DNA of 64,000 nucleotides from Leptospira broomii serovar Hurstbridge str. 5399 (lineage in GTDB: Bacteria > Spirochaetota > Leptospiria > Leptospirales > Leptospiraceae), in NCBI RefSeq assembly GCF_000243715.2, contig NZ_AHMO02000011.1, positions 372,001-436,000 on the forward strand, in the 5' to 3' direction. How positions within the stretch are numbered: the first letter of the stretch is position 1; each line of letters begins with the position of its first letter. The translations under genes were made by a program, and so were the position numbers. Under the pieces are notes generated by a model that was given only the letters and a program-made list of their open reading frames with translations, ran no database searches and was not told where the DNA came from. Below, piece after piece: positions 1 to 8,740 of the stretch.

Positions 1-569
1 ACTTGATGATCTATAATTAATTGCTCGGATTCTTTTGAATTTTCGGGCGGCTCTACCATACAATATCCCTTTTCCCAGACGAGCCCGAAAGGCTTAGAAA
101 CGGATATCGATTTACGTGGTGCAATAGCTTGAAGGTTTCCGATCAATCCGTCCAGATAAGGTCGATCGCAAAAATCGAATGTAGGCAGACTTGATTCTGC
201 GGTTTCGATATCGACATATACGCCGAACGCTAACATCCAAGCAAGAGGATGTTCGATAATTTTAACCTCGCCCAATTGTATATTATGATTTCCTTTTACA
301 CAATCGGCGGCATTTAAGGGAAATTTTTTTCCGTTAAATGAAAAGGAGGATCGCTTACCCGCAGCGGGGGAAACTTTTACAAGGCTATTCTTATTTTCAA
401 AGGTAGCCTTCCCTTCTAAGGTAAACGCTTTTTCCAGCGTGTAGGAAATGTTCGGTTCTACGCTTAAAGACGAATCCGTAAAATAATCGGGTAACCGCAA
501 AACCGATCGATTTCGATCCTCGAGCAGGTCCTTTATTTCCGCAGCTCCTGTGATTATTCGTGCGTCCAT
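1..569 (-). CDS. LpxC-like deacetylase family protein (3' end cut off by window)
   Basis: The reading frame is open from an ATG at 569 to the window edge, giving 189 residues of the N-terminal half. The pattern fits UDP-3-O-acyl-GlcNAc deacetylase (LpxC, lipid A synthesis): an early beta region (YTLEKAFTLEG, about 43-53), then IIEHPLAWML with His107 at the place of the first zinc-ligand histidine of LpxC, then a VYVDIE strand and a region equivalent to the family's P-I-x-DGS segment. Two usual family motifs are altered: the GxGxHSG loop is not recognisable, and the DGS segment reads PTFDFCDRPYLDG. It may therefore be a divergent paralogue rather than the housekeeping enzyme. GGAG lies about 6 nt before the ATG and supports the start. 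The second zinc site and catalytic residues lie outside the window. The family call is moderately sure, the activity is not. Confidence 0.6.
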   Translation of the reverse strand, partial: MDARIITGAAEIKDLLEDRNRSVLRLPDYFTDSSLSVEPNISYTLEKAFTLEGKATFENKNSLVKVSPAAGKRSSFSFNGKKFPLNAADCVKGNHNIQLGEVKIIEHPLAWMLAFGVYVDIETAESSLPTFDFCDRPYLDGLIGNLQAIAPRKSISVSKPFGLVWEKGYCMVEPPENSKESEQLIIDHQ

Positions 570-686
570 TTTCCACTCCATCACTTAAGAAAACGATCAA
601 CTACAATCTGTCAGAATTGATCCGAGGAATAGAATTATTTTTTGTTTTCTAAAATCGACTTTTATTCAAAAGGGGAACCGGTACAT

Positions 687-1370
687 TTACGATCGCCAGA
701 CTCCTTCCAAAAGAAGATAGAACCACGATAGCGCCCCCAAATAAACGAGCATGGTGGGAATTGTCCAAAGAAGTTTGGAACGCAAAGGTTTTCCCTCGGT
801 ATGAAAATATGCAAACGCAGTGAACACCCCTAATATCAATTCGGGAAGCAACACATACACGGCGGTATGGCCGATCATCGAAACGTTTTGGGCGTACCAA
901 ATTGGAATCGTTCTAGCAAACTCTTCCGAGAAAGCAAAAATCGCAAACGCGACCCCACCTGCCACGCAGTATTTCGTAATCGGATTAGCGGAAGGCTTGC
1001 GCTTGGAAAATCGGACGGCCGCGAAGGTGGATAGAAATAACGGGATCGTCCAAAGTCCCGCCATGTAGGCCGGAACAGTTCCTATCTTATAGAACCCGTC
1101 TTCCGGGAACACAAGAACGCCTAACACCCTAGAAAGGAACCAGTCGGGAAACACTTGCAAAATACTTAAAGGAAAGACGAATCGAAAAATGTCCAACCAT
1201 CGATCATGTTCCCAAATTTGAGCTGCGACCGGTAATCCGATCGTGTAAGCTACCACCAAAAAAAATAATCTCCATCCTATAGAGGCGGGAATGGGGAGTA
1301 AAAGCGTAATGATACATAGTACCAAATAACTCGAATGAAAGAAAAATGCATGTTTCTCCGTAGATTTCAT
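687..1370 (-). CDS. Hypothetical polytopic inner-membrane protein
   Basis: This 227-residue protein has about six or seven hydrophobic helices. The first begins near residue 12 (SSYLVLCIITLLLPIP), another is VAGGVAFAIFAF, and the last is LVYLGALSWFYLLLEG at the C-terminus. I recognise no catalytic motif, though a conserved-looking SEEFARTIP stretch sits in a loop. The frame stays open upstream past 1700, but that extension would run backwards through the start of eno and its leader, so I chose the ATG at 1370. No good Shine-Dalgarno precedes it. It is divergent from eno. It resembles Leptospira membrane proteins labelled only as DUF families. No function can be given. Confidence 0.7.
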   Translation of the reverse strand: MKSTEKHAFFFHSSYLVLCIITLLLPIPASIGWRLFFLVVAYTIGLPVAAQIWEHDRWLDIFRFVFPLSILQVFPDWFLSRVLGVLVFPEDGFYKIGTVPAYMAGLWTIPLFLSTFAAVRFSKRKPSANPITKYCVAGGVAFAIFAFSEEFARTIPIWYAQNVSMIGHTAVYVLLPELILGVFTAFAYFHTEGKPLRSKLLWTIPTMLVYLGALSWFYLLLEGVWRS

Positions 1371-1391
1371 GGAAGCGTTTCTATTGTTTCC

Positions 1392-1413
1392 AAGGGGTTG
1401 GGCAACCCTTTTT
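1392..1413 (+). promoter_or_regulatory. Terminator-like hairpin in the eno upstream region
   Basis: AAGGGGTT (1392-1399) pairs with AACCCTTT (1404-1411) as eight base pairs including one G-U, around a GGGC loop. The last bases run into a short T stretch. It lies about 84 nt before the enolase start and reads as a terminator or attenuator only on the plus strand. It could also just insulate eno from transcription arriving from the left. Regulation is inferred. Confidence 0.3.
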
Positions 1414-1460
1414 CCCCGTTTCCCGCTTGATTTATTTTGCTTAAAGCCAACAATCTCTGA

Positions 1461-2795
<1,335 letters not shown>

Positions 2796-2801
2796 AATAA
2801 G

Positions 2802-3263
2802 ATGGGCTCGGAACTAGCGAACAGGCTATTCTTTCTCCTGGTATTTCTCTCCGGACTTTTTTATTTTACAGTCTTGGGTGAATCCGGCCTGGTCGTAAGG
2901 TCCACCTTAGAAGCCAGCCTTTCCAATCTAAAACTGGATGTGGAAAGGCTGGAATATGAAAATCGACAATTGGAAGAGCGTCAAAAACTCTTGCGAGATG
3001 ATAAGGTAGCATTAGAGCGCGAAGCGAGAAAATACTATCTTTTATCGGAAAATGCACATATAATTAAATTTAAAGAGCCCGAACCCAGGACGGAAAACCG
3101 ACCGGTGCTCGCCTCCCGGCTGATTGCACTGCGTGCGGGGAAAGACCTACCCGTTCCCCCAATTCAACTGATTCGCTTTTTTTACGTCTCGTTTGTTGCG
3201 TTCGTATTTATTGGTGTTTTCAGGAAATTGAGGAGGAAGAAACTGGAACAACGAAGTGCTTAA
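2802..3263 (+). CDS. FtsB/DivIC-family septum formation initiator
   Basis: A 153-residue bitopic division protein. It has a short cytoplasmic head, a transmembrane helix at about residues 9-26 ([18 protein letters not shown]), then a long heptad-like coiled coil (about 36-80, rich in [16 protein letters not shown] repeats). This is the FtsB/DivIC plan, where the coiled coil pairs with FtsL and recruits FtsQ/DivIB at the septum. Unusually, a second hydrophobic helix (about 125-142, [17 protein letters not shown]) and a basic tail RKLRRKK follow. Typical FtsB is about 100 residues with one helix. It sits directly after eno and 10 nt before the clpP start. The family is likely; the second helix is an oddity of this lineage. 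Confidence 0.75.
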   Translation: MGSELANRLFFLLVFLSGLFYFTVLGESGLVVRSTLEASLSNLKLDVERLEYENRQLEERQKLLRDDKVALEREARKYYLLSENAHIIKFKEPEPRTENRPVLASRLIALRAGKDLPVPPIQLIRFFYVSFVAFVFIGVFRKLRRKKLEQRSA

Positions 3264-3273
3264 GGGAGCCAGA

Positions 3274-3879
3274 ATGTCCGAAAACGAGAAAATCGCCGAA
3301 GTCTTCGAAGAACTTACCGGTAGTAAAATTTCCAAGAAGCTAATTGACCATAGGAAAATATTCTTATGGGGAGCTGTTACTGATGAGTCAGCCAAAGATA
3401 TTGTAGGGAAACTACTTTTTCTAGAAATGGCGGATCCAGGCAAAGAGATCACGTTTTATATAAATAGCCCCGGAGGCGTCGTAACTTCCGGACTTACCAT
3501 TTACGATACGATGAAAATGATAACCTCGCCCGTTCATACCGTATGTATGGGATTGGCTGCTTCGATGGGATCCGTACTTCTCGCAGCAGGAGTAAAAGGG
3601 AAAAGGTCTATTTGGCCGAACGGAAAAGTGATGATCCACCAACCGTCGATCGGAGGACAAATCGTCGCGCCTGCAAGCGATCTAAAAATTCAAGCTGAAG
3701 AAATTCTAAAAACGCGAGCCAGACTAAACCAAATTCTTGCCGAAGCCTGCGGGCATCCCGTTTCTAAGCTCGAAGAAGATACGGATAGGGATTATTATAT
3801 GGACGCCGATGAAGCTATCCGGTACGGCATCGTAGATTCACTCGCTACGAAAATCGAATTTCCTAAATCGAATTCTTAA
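3274..3879 (+). CDS. clpP: ATP-dependent Clp protease proteolytic subunit
   Basis: Self-compartmentalised serine protease that degrades proteins fed by a Clp ATPase in the cytosol. From the ATG at 3274 the protein has 201 residues with a complete triad: Ser97 in GLAASMGS, His122 in VMIHQP and Asp171 in [12 protein letters not shown]. The glycine-rich INSPGG strand is also present. The frame allows a start six codons earlier, but AAGGGAG sits six bases before ATG 3274 and the protein then begins in the usual way. The N-terminus shows no clear long propeptide. Leptospira carry more than one ClpP; which paralogue this is cannot be decided here. clpB further right does not partner ClpP, as it lacks the docking loop. 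Confidence 0.95.
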   Translation: MSENEKIAEVFEELTGSKISKKLIDHRKIFLWGAVTDESAKDIVGKLLFLEMADPGKEITFYINSPGGVVTSGLTIYDTMKMITSPVHTVCMGLAASMGSVLLAAGVKGKRSIWPNGKVMIHQPSIGGQIVAPASDLKIQAEEILKTRARLNQILAEACGHPVSKLEEDTDRDYYMDADEAIRYGIVDSLATKIEFPKSNS

Positions 3880-3891
3880 AGGTTTTAGGTT

Positions 3892-4248
3892 TTGTCGGAC
3901 GCTCCAAGAATCGAAGACGTCCTCAAGGACTACCTGTCCAATCAGCAGGGCGGAAGTCGGGATGCGGATGAAAAACTCTGCACCCTTCTTCTTGAGTTTT
4001 CCGAATTGTTATTCGGAGAGAACGAAGACCAAAAAGAAGATCGAATCACTTTAAAGAATCTCGGGTCATTCGAGCTGGATGAATTCCTACATTTTTTCCT
4101 GACCGATATGCATCCGGATGATAGCCTTGTTCAAAGTCGGGCTAAGGATTTCTTGAAGCGATTTAGAAAGTTTCTGGAAAAAAGAAATCTTCTTGGAAAG
4201 GCTCAGTTGGAAGATTGGAAGGAATTTTTTCAAGAGAACGGGATCTAA
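3892..4248 (+). CDS. Small acidic hypothetical protein
   Basis: 118 residues, rich in Asp and Glu, predicted mostly helical, with no signal peptide or membrane helix. The C-terminal half (DEFLHFFLTDMHPDDSLV onward, then a basic KRFRKFLEKRN helix) looks like a helical bundle. I do not recognise the family. The start is TTG at 3892, with AGG repeats just before it (AAGGTTTTAGG). It lies 12 nt after clpP, so it is probably in the same transcript, and it ends 17 nt before the likely start of the YheT-type hydrolase. No role can be inferred beyond cotranscription with clpP. Confidence 0.7.
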   Translation: MSDAPRIEDVLKDYLSNQQGGSRDADEKLCTLLLEFSELLFGENEDQKEDRITLKNLGSFELDEFLHFFLTDMHPDDSLVQSRAKDFLKRFRKFLEKRNLLGKAQLEDWKEFFQENGI

Positions 4249-4265
4249 ATCACGGCGCCTCTGCT

Positions 4266-5267
4266 ATGGAACACCTGCCCTTTCGCCCTAAACGATTCGT
4301 TTCAGGAAAACACGCTCAAACGATCTATAATACTTTTTTTCCTCCTTCAAACCGATTACGGACCGCTTATTATTGCGAAGATATTCTTCTTACGGTAAGT
4401 GGAAATTCAGGAGACACTCTTTGGTTAGAGCATAATCCTCCGATCGCAAGCTATAAACGAGATTCTATTCCGTGGAATGGAACTTATATCGTTATGGTTC
4501 ATGGTATGGAAGGAGATTCGGAAAGCCCGTATCTAATTTCACTAGCTCAAAGTGCATTAGAAAGAGGTTATGGAACTCTTAGAATGAATTTACGAAATTG
4601 CGGAAAAGGCAGAGGATATGCAAAATATTCTTATTATGCCGGACAGTCCGAAGATTTACAGGACGTTCTGGACTTCGCAAGAGACTCTCTCTCTGCAAAG
4701 GTCTTCGTATCGGGGTTCTCACTTTCCGCAAATCTAGTATTGAAATTTTTCGGAGAACGATCGGATCGGAAAGCGTTGGCCTTTTCCGCAGTATCGCCCC
4801 CTTTAGATTTGGCAAAAAATTGCGCTTTTATCGATTCCTTGGCAGGTCGCTTTTATAGAGAGCATTTCTTAAATGCCTTTAGAAAGAAAATTAAGGAAGG
4901 AATCGTAGAATTAGCGCCTGAGATAAGAGCCAATCTAGGCAACGTAAAAACCTTCTTTGACTTCGATGATTTGATTACGGCTCCTACGTTCGGATATAGA
5001 AGTGCATTAGATTATTATAAGATAAATTCTTGCAAGAATTACATTCGCATGATACGTCATCCCGGAATACTTGTACACGCCGAGGACGATCCTGTCGTTC
5101 CTATTTTCGAATGGGATTCCATTCCATGGGAAAATCTTCCGAACCTTCAGGTTTTGCTCACTAAAAAAGGGGGTCATGTCGGATTCTTGTCCGATCGCAG
5201 CCCGGCCGTTCCGGACGGTCATTGGGTCACGAAAATTCTGCTGGATTATTTCGATTCCAAATTATAG
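4266..5267 (+). CDS. YheT-family alpha/beta hydrolase
   Basis: A 333-residue cytosolic hydrolase-fold protein. The N-terminal FRPKRFVSGKHAQTIYNTFF matches the YheT/ABHD1-3 entry segment (F-x-P-x-W-x-x-x-x-H-x-Q-T). The oxyanion segment is VMVHGMEGDSESPYL, and the nucleophile is the Ser in VSGFSLSANLVLKF. The Asp is probably in HAEDDPVVP and the His in KKGGHVGFLSD. The elbow reads G-F-S-L-S instead of the usual G-x-S-x-G. The frame extends to a TTG at 4215 inside the preceding gene, but the family starts near the ATG at 4266, which I prefer; neither start has a strong ribosome site. The substrate is unknown; relatives act on esters or lipids. Confidence 0.8.
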   Translation: MEHLPFRPKRFVSGKHAQTIYNTFFPPSNRLRTAYYCEDILLTVSGNSGDTLWLEHNPPIASYKRDSIPWNGTYIVMVHGMEGDSESPYLISLAQSALERGYGTLRMNLRNCGKGRGYAKYSYYAGQSEDLQDVLDFARDSLSAKVFVSGFSLSANLVLKFFGERSDRKALAFSAVSPPLDLAKNCAFIDSLAGRFYREHFLNAFRKKIKEGIVELAPEIRANLGNVKTFFDFDDLITAPTFGYRSALDYYKINSCKNYIRMIRHPGILVHAEDDPVVPIFEWDSIPWENLPNLQVLLTKKGGHVGFLSDRSPAVPDGHWVTKILLDYFDSKL

Positions 5268-5336
5268 TCTGATCCCAAGGGATTCTCGACGGGCGCACCG
5301 AAGCCTTTATGAGTGAAAAAACAACTCTAAGCAGAC

Positions 5337-5882
5337 GTGAAACAAAAGCTACCCGCAACTAAGCAACGCAAACCTTTACCTGCATCATTTTTCTTAATCG
5401 TATCTTTCGAGAATCAGGAAGTTTACTACAAGTTGAAGGAAAGAGCGGAAAATATCTTTTCCCAAACCTTGTATGAATCACAACCTCTCCCTAAATGGAG
5501 TCATCAATTCGCAAACTTCTTAGATTCCCCTCTGGGACGACAAACCAGGATACTCTCCTTTAAACGTCGCATATCAAGGGAAGAATTACCCAGTTTGCAA
5601 AAGGAATGTCTTAAATTCCAGGAACAGCTTAGGAAAACGGACGAGTCCTTTCGAATTTTCCCCGGCTACCTGACGCCTTATAACCTAGTCTTATCCTTCG
5701 TCGAAGAGGATTTGCATAGAATCTATCTTTTTCACGGAGCCTTTGCCGAAATCATATACACATATCAAAGCCAGAAGTGGATATGTCAATCTTCGGCTCC
5801 GGACTTTTTTAAAGCCCCCGAAGTAATTTACTTTTTTACAAACTTGAGAGAATCATATGTACTTTCCCTGGAAAAACGCTAA
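5337..5882 (+). CDS. DUF4416 family protein
   Basis: 181 residues, cytosolic, no known activity. It follows the DUF4416 pattern: an N-terminal strand FFLIVSFENQEVYYKLKERAE, a middle QTRILSFKRRISREELPSLQKE, then the signature IFPGYLTPYNLVLSFVEEDLHRIYLFHGAFAEI, and a C-terminal segment ending with a PEVIYFFTNLRE helix. The start is GTG at 5337. An ATG at 5309 is in another frame and stops after 17 codons. The 3' end overlaps the next gene's start by 26 nt, which suggests translational coupling to the lipoprotein. DUF4416 proteins are widespread in spirochaetes and other anaerobes but their role is undescribed as far as I know. Confidence 0.8.
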   Translation: MKQKLPATKQRKPLPASFFLIVSFENQEVYYKLKERAENIFSQTLYESQPLPKWSHQFANFLDSPLGRQTRILSFKRRISREELPSLQKECLKFQEQLRKTDESFRIFPGYLTPYNLVLSFVEEDLHRIYLFHGAFAEIIYTYQSQKWICQSSAPDFFKAPEVIYFFTNLRESYVLSLEKR

Positions 5883-6432
5883 ACTCCTTATTCTTTTTAT
5901 CTTTCTCGCTAGTTGCGAGCCTGCCACTCTCCGGGTGGAGAAAGTGGAATTATGTGATTATTTTACTCGTTATGGAAACTGCGAGGAACCCACTCCCCTC
6001 AACCGAAAATACGAGGTGAAAATTCCTAATAATAAAAAACCTCTCACATGGGAGGATTTGGGAAACTATCTGTACTTTCACGCAAGGGAAACCCCGGGTT
6101 TCATCCTGCGCATGAATCGAAAATTCACTCCGGAAGAGCAAAAAGGAATCCGAGAATCCTATGTAGCGATCTACGAATTTGCGGGAGATCGGGGAAAAAT
6201 GGAGGGCTTCGAAGTCGGGGAAGATTGGATCGGGTCCTTTAATTATTTGGGGAGTATGATCAAGGCTAAGCAAAAAAAAGAAAACCGATTGAAACTCTAT
6301 CCTTATGAAACTAGCCTATTCCCGACCGATTTAGAATTTAGCTGGACTTCGCCCTGGTTTAAGGGAAGCACCAAAACAAGAATCGATTTCGTATATTCCA
6401 TACTTCCTCCGGAACCTAAAACGACTCCATAA
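5857..6432 (+). CDS. Hypothetical lipoprotein
   Basis: 191 residues. A basic head is followed by a hydrophobic stretch LLILFIFLASC, where LASC is a good lipobox with the modified Cys near residue 20. The mature part has two further cysteines (CDYFTRYGNC) close to the new N-terminus and is otherwise soluble with mixed strands. I recognise no domain. It begins inside the DUF4416 gene (26-nt overlap) and ends 20 nt before the convergent membrane-protein gene. It is probably anchored to a membrane facing the periplasm or the surface. No function can be assigned. Confidence 0.75.
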   Translation: MYFPWKNAKLLILFIFLASCEPATLRVEKVELCDYFTRYGNCEEPTPLNRKYEVKIPNNKKPLTWEDLGNYLYFHARETPGFILRMNRKFTPEEQKGIRESYVAIYEFAGDRGKMEGFEVGEDWIGSFNYLGSMIKAKQKKENRLKLYPYETSLFPTDLEFSWTSPWFKGSTKTRIDFVYSILPPEPKTTP

Positions 6433-6452
6433 AAATTAGTTAGTAGAATTTC

Positions 6453-7202
6453 TTAATAAAACATATCCAGAGGATTCAGGAAAATTCGAGAACTGTCCAC
6501 ACCTAACACTAAAAAGGCGACGATCCCAAGCACCAAAGCTGATACCACCGGGATCAATAAATTATCGTCGATTAAACCGTTCCAGTAGGTTCCGCTATAG
6601 AGCTCCGTAAATGCCGCCGTAACGATCGCAGGAAGAATCAAAATTAAATTCTGCGAAAGTTCGCCGGAACCGTATTGATAAATTCCTAACGCTTTCGGTT
6701 GCCCCTGAATGACATATAAAAACCAAAGCCCCACGATTAATGTGGAAAGAATAAATGCAACGATCCCTTCCTTGGATTTTCCGTTCGCGAATCGATTTTT
6801 TCCGAAATGAACTCCTACCCAAGCCGCCATCGGGTCTCCGATCACTAAGAACAACATCGATAAGATCGTAATATCCGGAGGAAAAAATAGAACAACAAAG
6901 GTAATGGATAGAAAATAAGGAAAGGTTCCGTTGATCCTATATTTCTCTTCTTCTTTAAGTAAAGGCCCGGCAACTTTTACGAATAAATTTTGAACCGCCT
7001 GTACCCTAAAACGGGAGAATTCCACGATCACAAGTAAGCCGAGCGAAAAGAATAAGAGGAATGTAATAATCACCCAGGTAGCGTGTTCCAGCCCGAAACC
7101 GCCTTTGAAGACGTCGAAATAATAGCAGACCGGTATCAAAAGACCTAACAAATGCCAAGCTTTGCGAAAATAATTAAAGGGAGCGGGGTTTGTCATTTCC
7201 AA
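6453..7202 (-). CDS. Dolichol-kinase/CTP-dependent DAG-kinase-like membrane protein
   Basis: A 249-residue polytopic protein with about seven helices. It carries the SEC59/DGK1/VTE5 signature: an FRKAWHLLGLLIP entry helix, then FLVIGDPMAAWVGVHFGKNRF and GKSKEGIVAF, the CTP-binding and catalytic loop of that family, and late ELYSGTYWNGLIDDNLLIPV. Members phosphorylate polyprenols, phytol or diacylglycerol with CTP; in this organism the lipid substrate is unknown. AGGA lies well placed before a TTG at 7202, and an ATG at 7196 would give a protein two residues shorter; the choice is open. It lies 16 nt downstream of the STAS gene, so the two form a likely operon. Confidence 0.75.
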   Translation of the reverse strand: MEMTNPAPFNYFRKAWHLLGLLIPVCYYFDVFKGGFGLEHATWVIITFLLFFSLGLLVIVEFSRFRVQAVQNLFVKVAGPLLKEEEKYRINGTFPYFLSITFVVLFFPPDITILSMLFLVIGDPMAAWVGVHFGKNRFANGKSKEGIVAFILSTLIVGLWFLYVIQGQPKALGIYQYGSGELSQNLILILPAIVTAAFTELYSGTYWNGLIDDNLLIPVVSALVLGIVAFLVLGVDSSRIFLNPLDMFY

Positions 7203-7218
7203 TTTTCTAAATCCTAAT

Positions 7219-7569
7219 TCATCTTTTAGAAGCGATCTTTAAAGCCGCTTCCTCGTCTCCGGCGATCAGAAAAAAACCGTTTAAACCGGCCATCTTGAAT
7301 ACGTTGGTAATGGCCTTCGAGATATTTACTAAGACTAGCTTATTTTTATTCCCGAAGCTCACCTGACTCACTTCCTTTAAGGCCTGAACACCGGTAGAAG
7401 AGATAAGGTGCACATCTTCCAGATCCATAATTACGGGACCTTGACGAACGGCGACAGAAAGTACGTCCCTAAATTTTTTCTCCGTAAAGGAGTTGATAGA
7501 ACCCTGCAATTTCAGAACTTGAACGCTGTCTATCTTTTCCGTCGAGATTAGAATCTCGTTCAGGATCAT
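7219..7569 (-). CDS. STAS-domain anti-sigma factor antagonist (SpoIIAA/RsbV-like)
   Basis: 116 residues forming one STAS domain. The strand GSINSFTEKKFRDVL and the key loop MDLEDVHLISSTGVQALKE are visible; the serine after LIS is at the position phosphorylated in SpoIIAA and RsbV. Such proteins bind an anti-sigma kinase when dephosphorylated and so free a sigma factor, or act in other partner-switch circuits. No RsbW-type kinase, sigma factor or PP2C phosphatase lies in this window, so its partners are elsewhere. It lies just upstream of the lipid-kinase-like gene on the same strand. Confidence 0.85.
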   Translation of the reverse strand: MILNEILISTEKIDSVQVLKLQGSINSFTEKKFRDVLSVAVRQGPVIMDLEDVHLISSTGVQALKEVSQVSFGNKNKLVLVNISKAITNVFKMAGLNGFFLIAGDEEAALKIASKR

Positions 7570-7615
7570 AGCTTCCTCGATTGGTCAGGATACGGAATTT
7601 TCCGAAAAGATACAA

Positions 7616-8362
7616 ATGGTTTTTCTGGTATTCACTTCCGCCTTCCTCTTTTTCAAATCGTACAATTTTCCCTTTTCCGGCGTATTAGTCCTTGGAGTAG
7701 CCCTGAGTAGCTCGGTGCTTGTTCGGTCCGGAAGCAAACGTCTAAATCCGCCTGTATTACTATTCCCTCTCGCTCTATTTCTTACATCGCTCTGGGACGG
7801 TTCCTCACCCGAGGATATCCTTGATCTAATCTGCCTCAGTTTAGCCGGTATCATTTCCTGCCGGGATATTTCCTGGTTTCGGGGTCGTTCCATTTCGATA
7901 TTTCGGGAGGGGGTTTTTTCACTCTTATTCGCCTCCGGGATTATATTTTCTTACTCTAAGGAGGAATATTCCACCTTTCTCGCACCTGGAATGGCGGTTT
8001 TATTTCTACGCGGAATTCTTGGAAAAAAACTTCGAACCGCCTTACTCTCACTATTACTTGCAGCGACCACAATCGGATTCCTAGTCTCCGATCCTACTCA
8101 ACCGTCGGAGCCATCATTTTCAAAAGCGATCCTACTATGTTCGGCGATTGGAATTCTTCTTTTTTACGGTAAGGAAGGCGAAGGGTCCGAAAAAATCATT
8201 TTCTTACTTTCTTTTTTACTTGTAGCGGCCTCCCGACCCGGACCGGAATTTCCAGGTTATACAGTGGGTCTCTTCTTTTCGTACTTGCAAGAAGAGACCC
8301 AGGAACCAGACTCCGAAATGGGTGGTTCCTCCTTAAATGGCAGGCATTCTTATGAAGATTAA
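7616..8362 (+). CDS. Hypothetical multi-pass membrane protein
   Basis: 248 residues with six or more hydrophobic helices, beginning at the very N-terminus (VFLVFTSAFLFF). Others are GVLVLGVALSSSVLV, PVLLFPLALFLTSL and IIFLLSFLLVAA. The last 35 residues are polar (EETQEPDSEMGG). I recognise no family motif. The plan of many short helices without charged pairs does not point to a transporter class. It starts 46 nt from the divergent STAS gene and its end overlaps the following coiled-coil gene by 11 nt, so those two are coupled. Confidence 0.65.
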   Translation: MVFLVFTSAFLFFKSYNFPFSGVLVLGVALSSSVLVRSGSKRLNPPVLLFPLALFLTSLWDGSSPEDILDLICLSLAGIISCRDISWFRGRSISIFREGVFSLLFASGIIFSYSKEEYSTFLAPGMAVLFLRGILGKKLRTALLSLLLAATTIGFLVSDPTQPSEPSFSKAILLCSAIGILLFYGKEGEGSEKIIFLLSFLLVAASRPGPEFPGYTVGLFFSYLQEETQEPDSEMGGSSLNGRHSYED

Positions 8363-8699
8363 AGTTGCTCACCTTCTACGAAAAACCGAGGAGATCGAAC
8401 GAGATCTTACCGAATTGGGAAAGATTAGGGATCGAATCGCTGCAGACCGAGATTATTCCGAATCACTTCGAGACTCGATCGGCGCCGAAATGCAAAAATT
8501 AACGGCTCAAAGAGATGAAATGCTTTCATTATCGACTAAGGAAACTCCGAGCGATTGGAATTCTCCGTCGCCTCCTTCCGGTGCAAGAGCGGCGGAAGGT
8601 TTGTATCAGGATAACGAAAAACGACTCACTCGGGAAATATCCGTTGAAATCCAAGGAAAGCGCTCACAACCTGCCCGAAAGACCATTCACAAATACTGA
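8352..8699 (+). CDS. Small coiled-coil hypothetical protein
   Basis: 115 residues. Residues 8-65 form a heptad-rich coiled coil (HLLRKTEEIERDLTELGK and on); the rest is polar and probably disordered, ending in a basic tail. There is no signal peptide and no recognised domain. I chose the ATG at 8352 because GGCAGG precedes it with proper spacing; a start at 8337 would add five residues but lacks a ribosome site. It overlaps the upstream membrane-protein gene and is followed 41 nt later by the SurA/PrsA-like lipoprotein gene. Confidence 0.6.
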   Translation: MKIKVAHLLRKTEEIERDLTELGKIRDRIAADRDYSESLRDSIGAEMQKLTAQRDEMLSLSTKETPSDWNSPSPPSGARAAEGLYQDNEKRLTREISVEIQGKRSQPARKTIHKY

Positions 8700-8740
8700 T
8701 CCTCCCTAAACTCCGTAAAACCAGGTAATAGAAAAGAAAC

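Noticed and set aside
5309..5359. ATG-led mini-ORF of 17 codons before the DUF4416 gene
   Set aside because: No ribosome site; it is in another frame and stops inside the DUF4416 gene.
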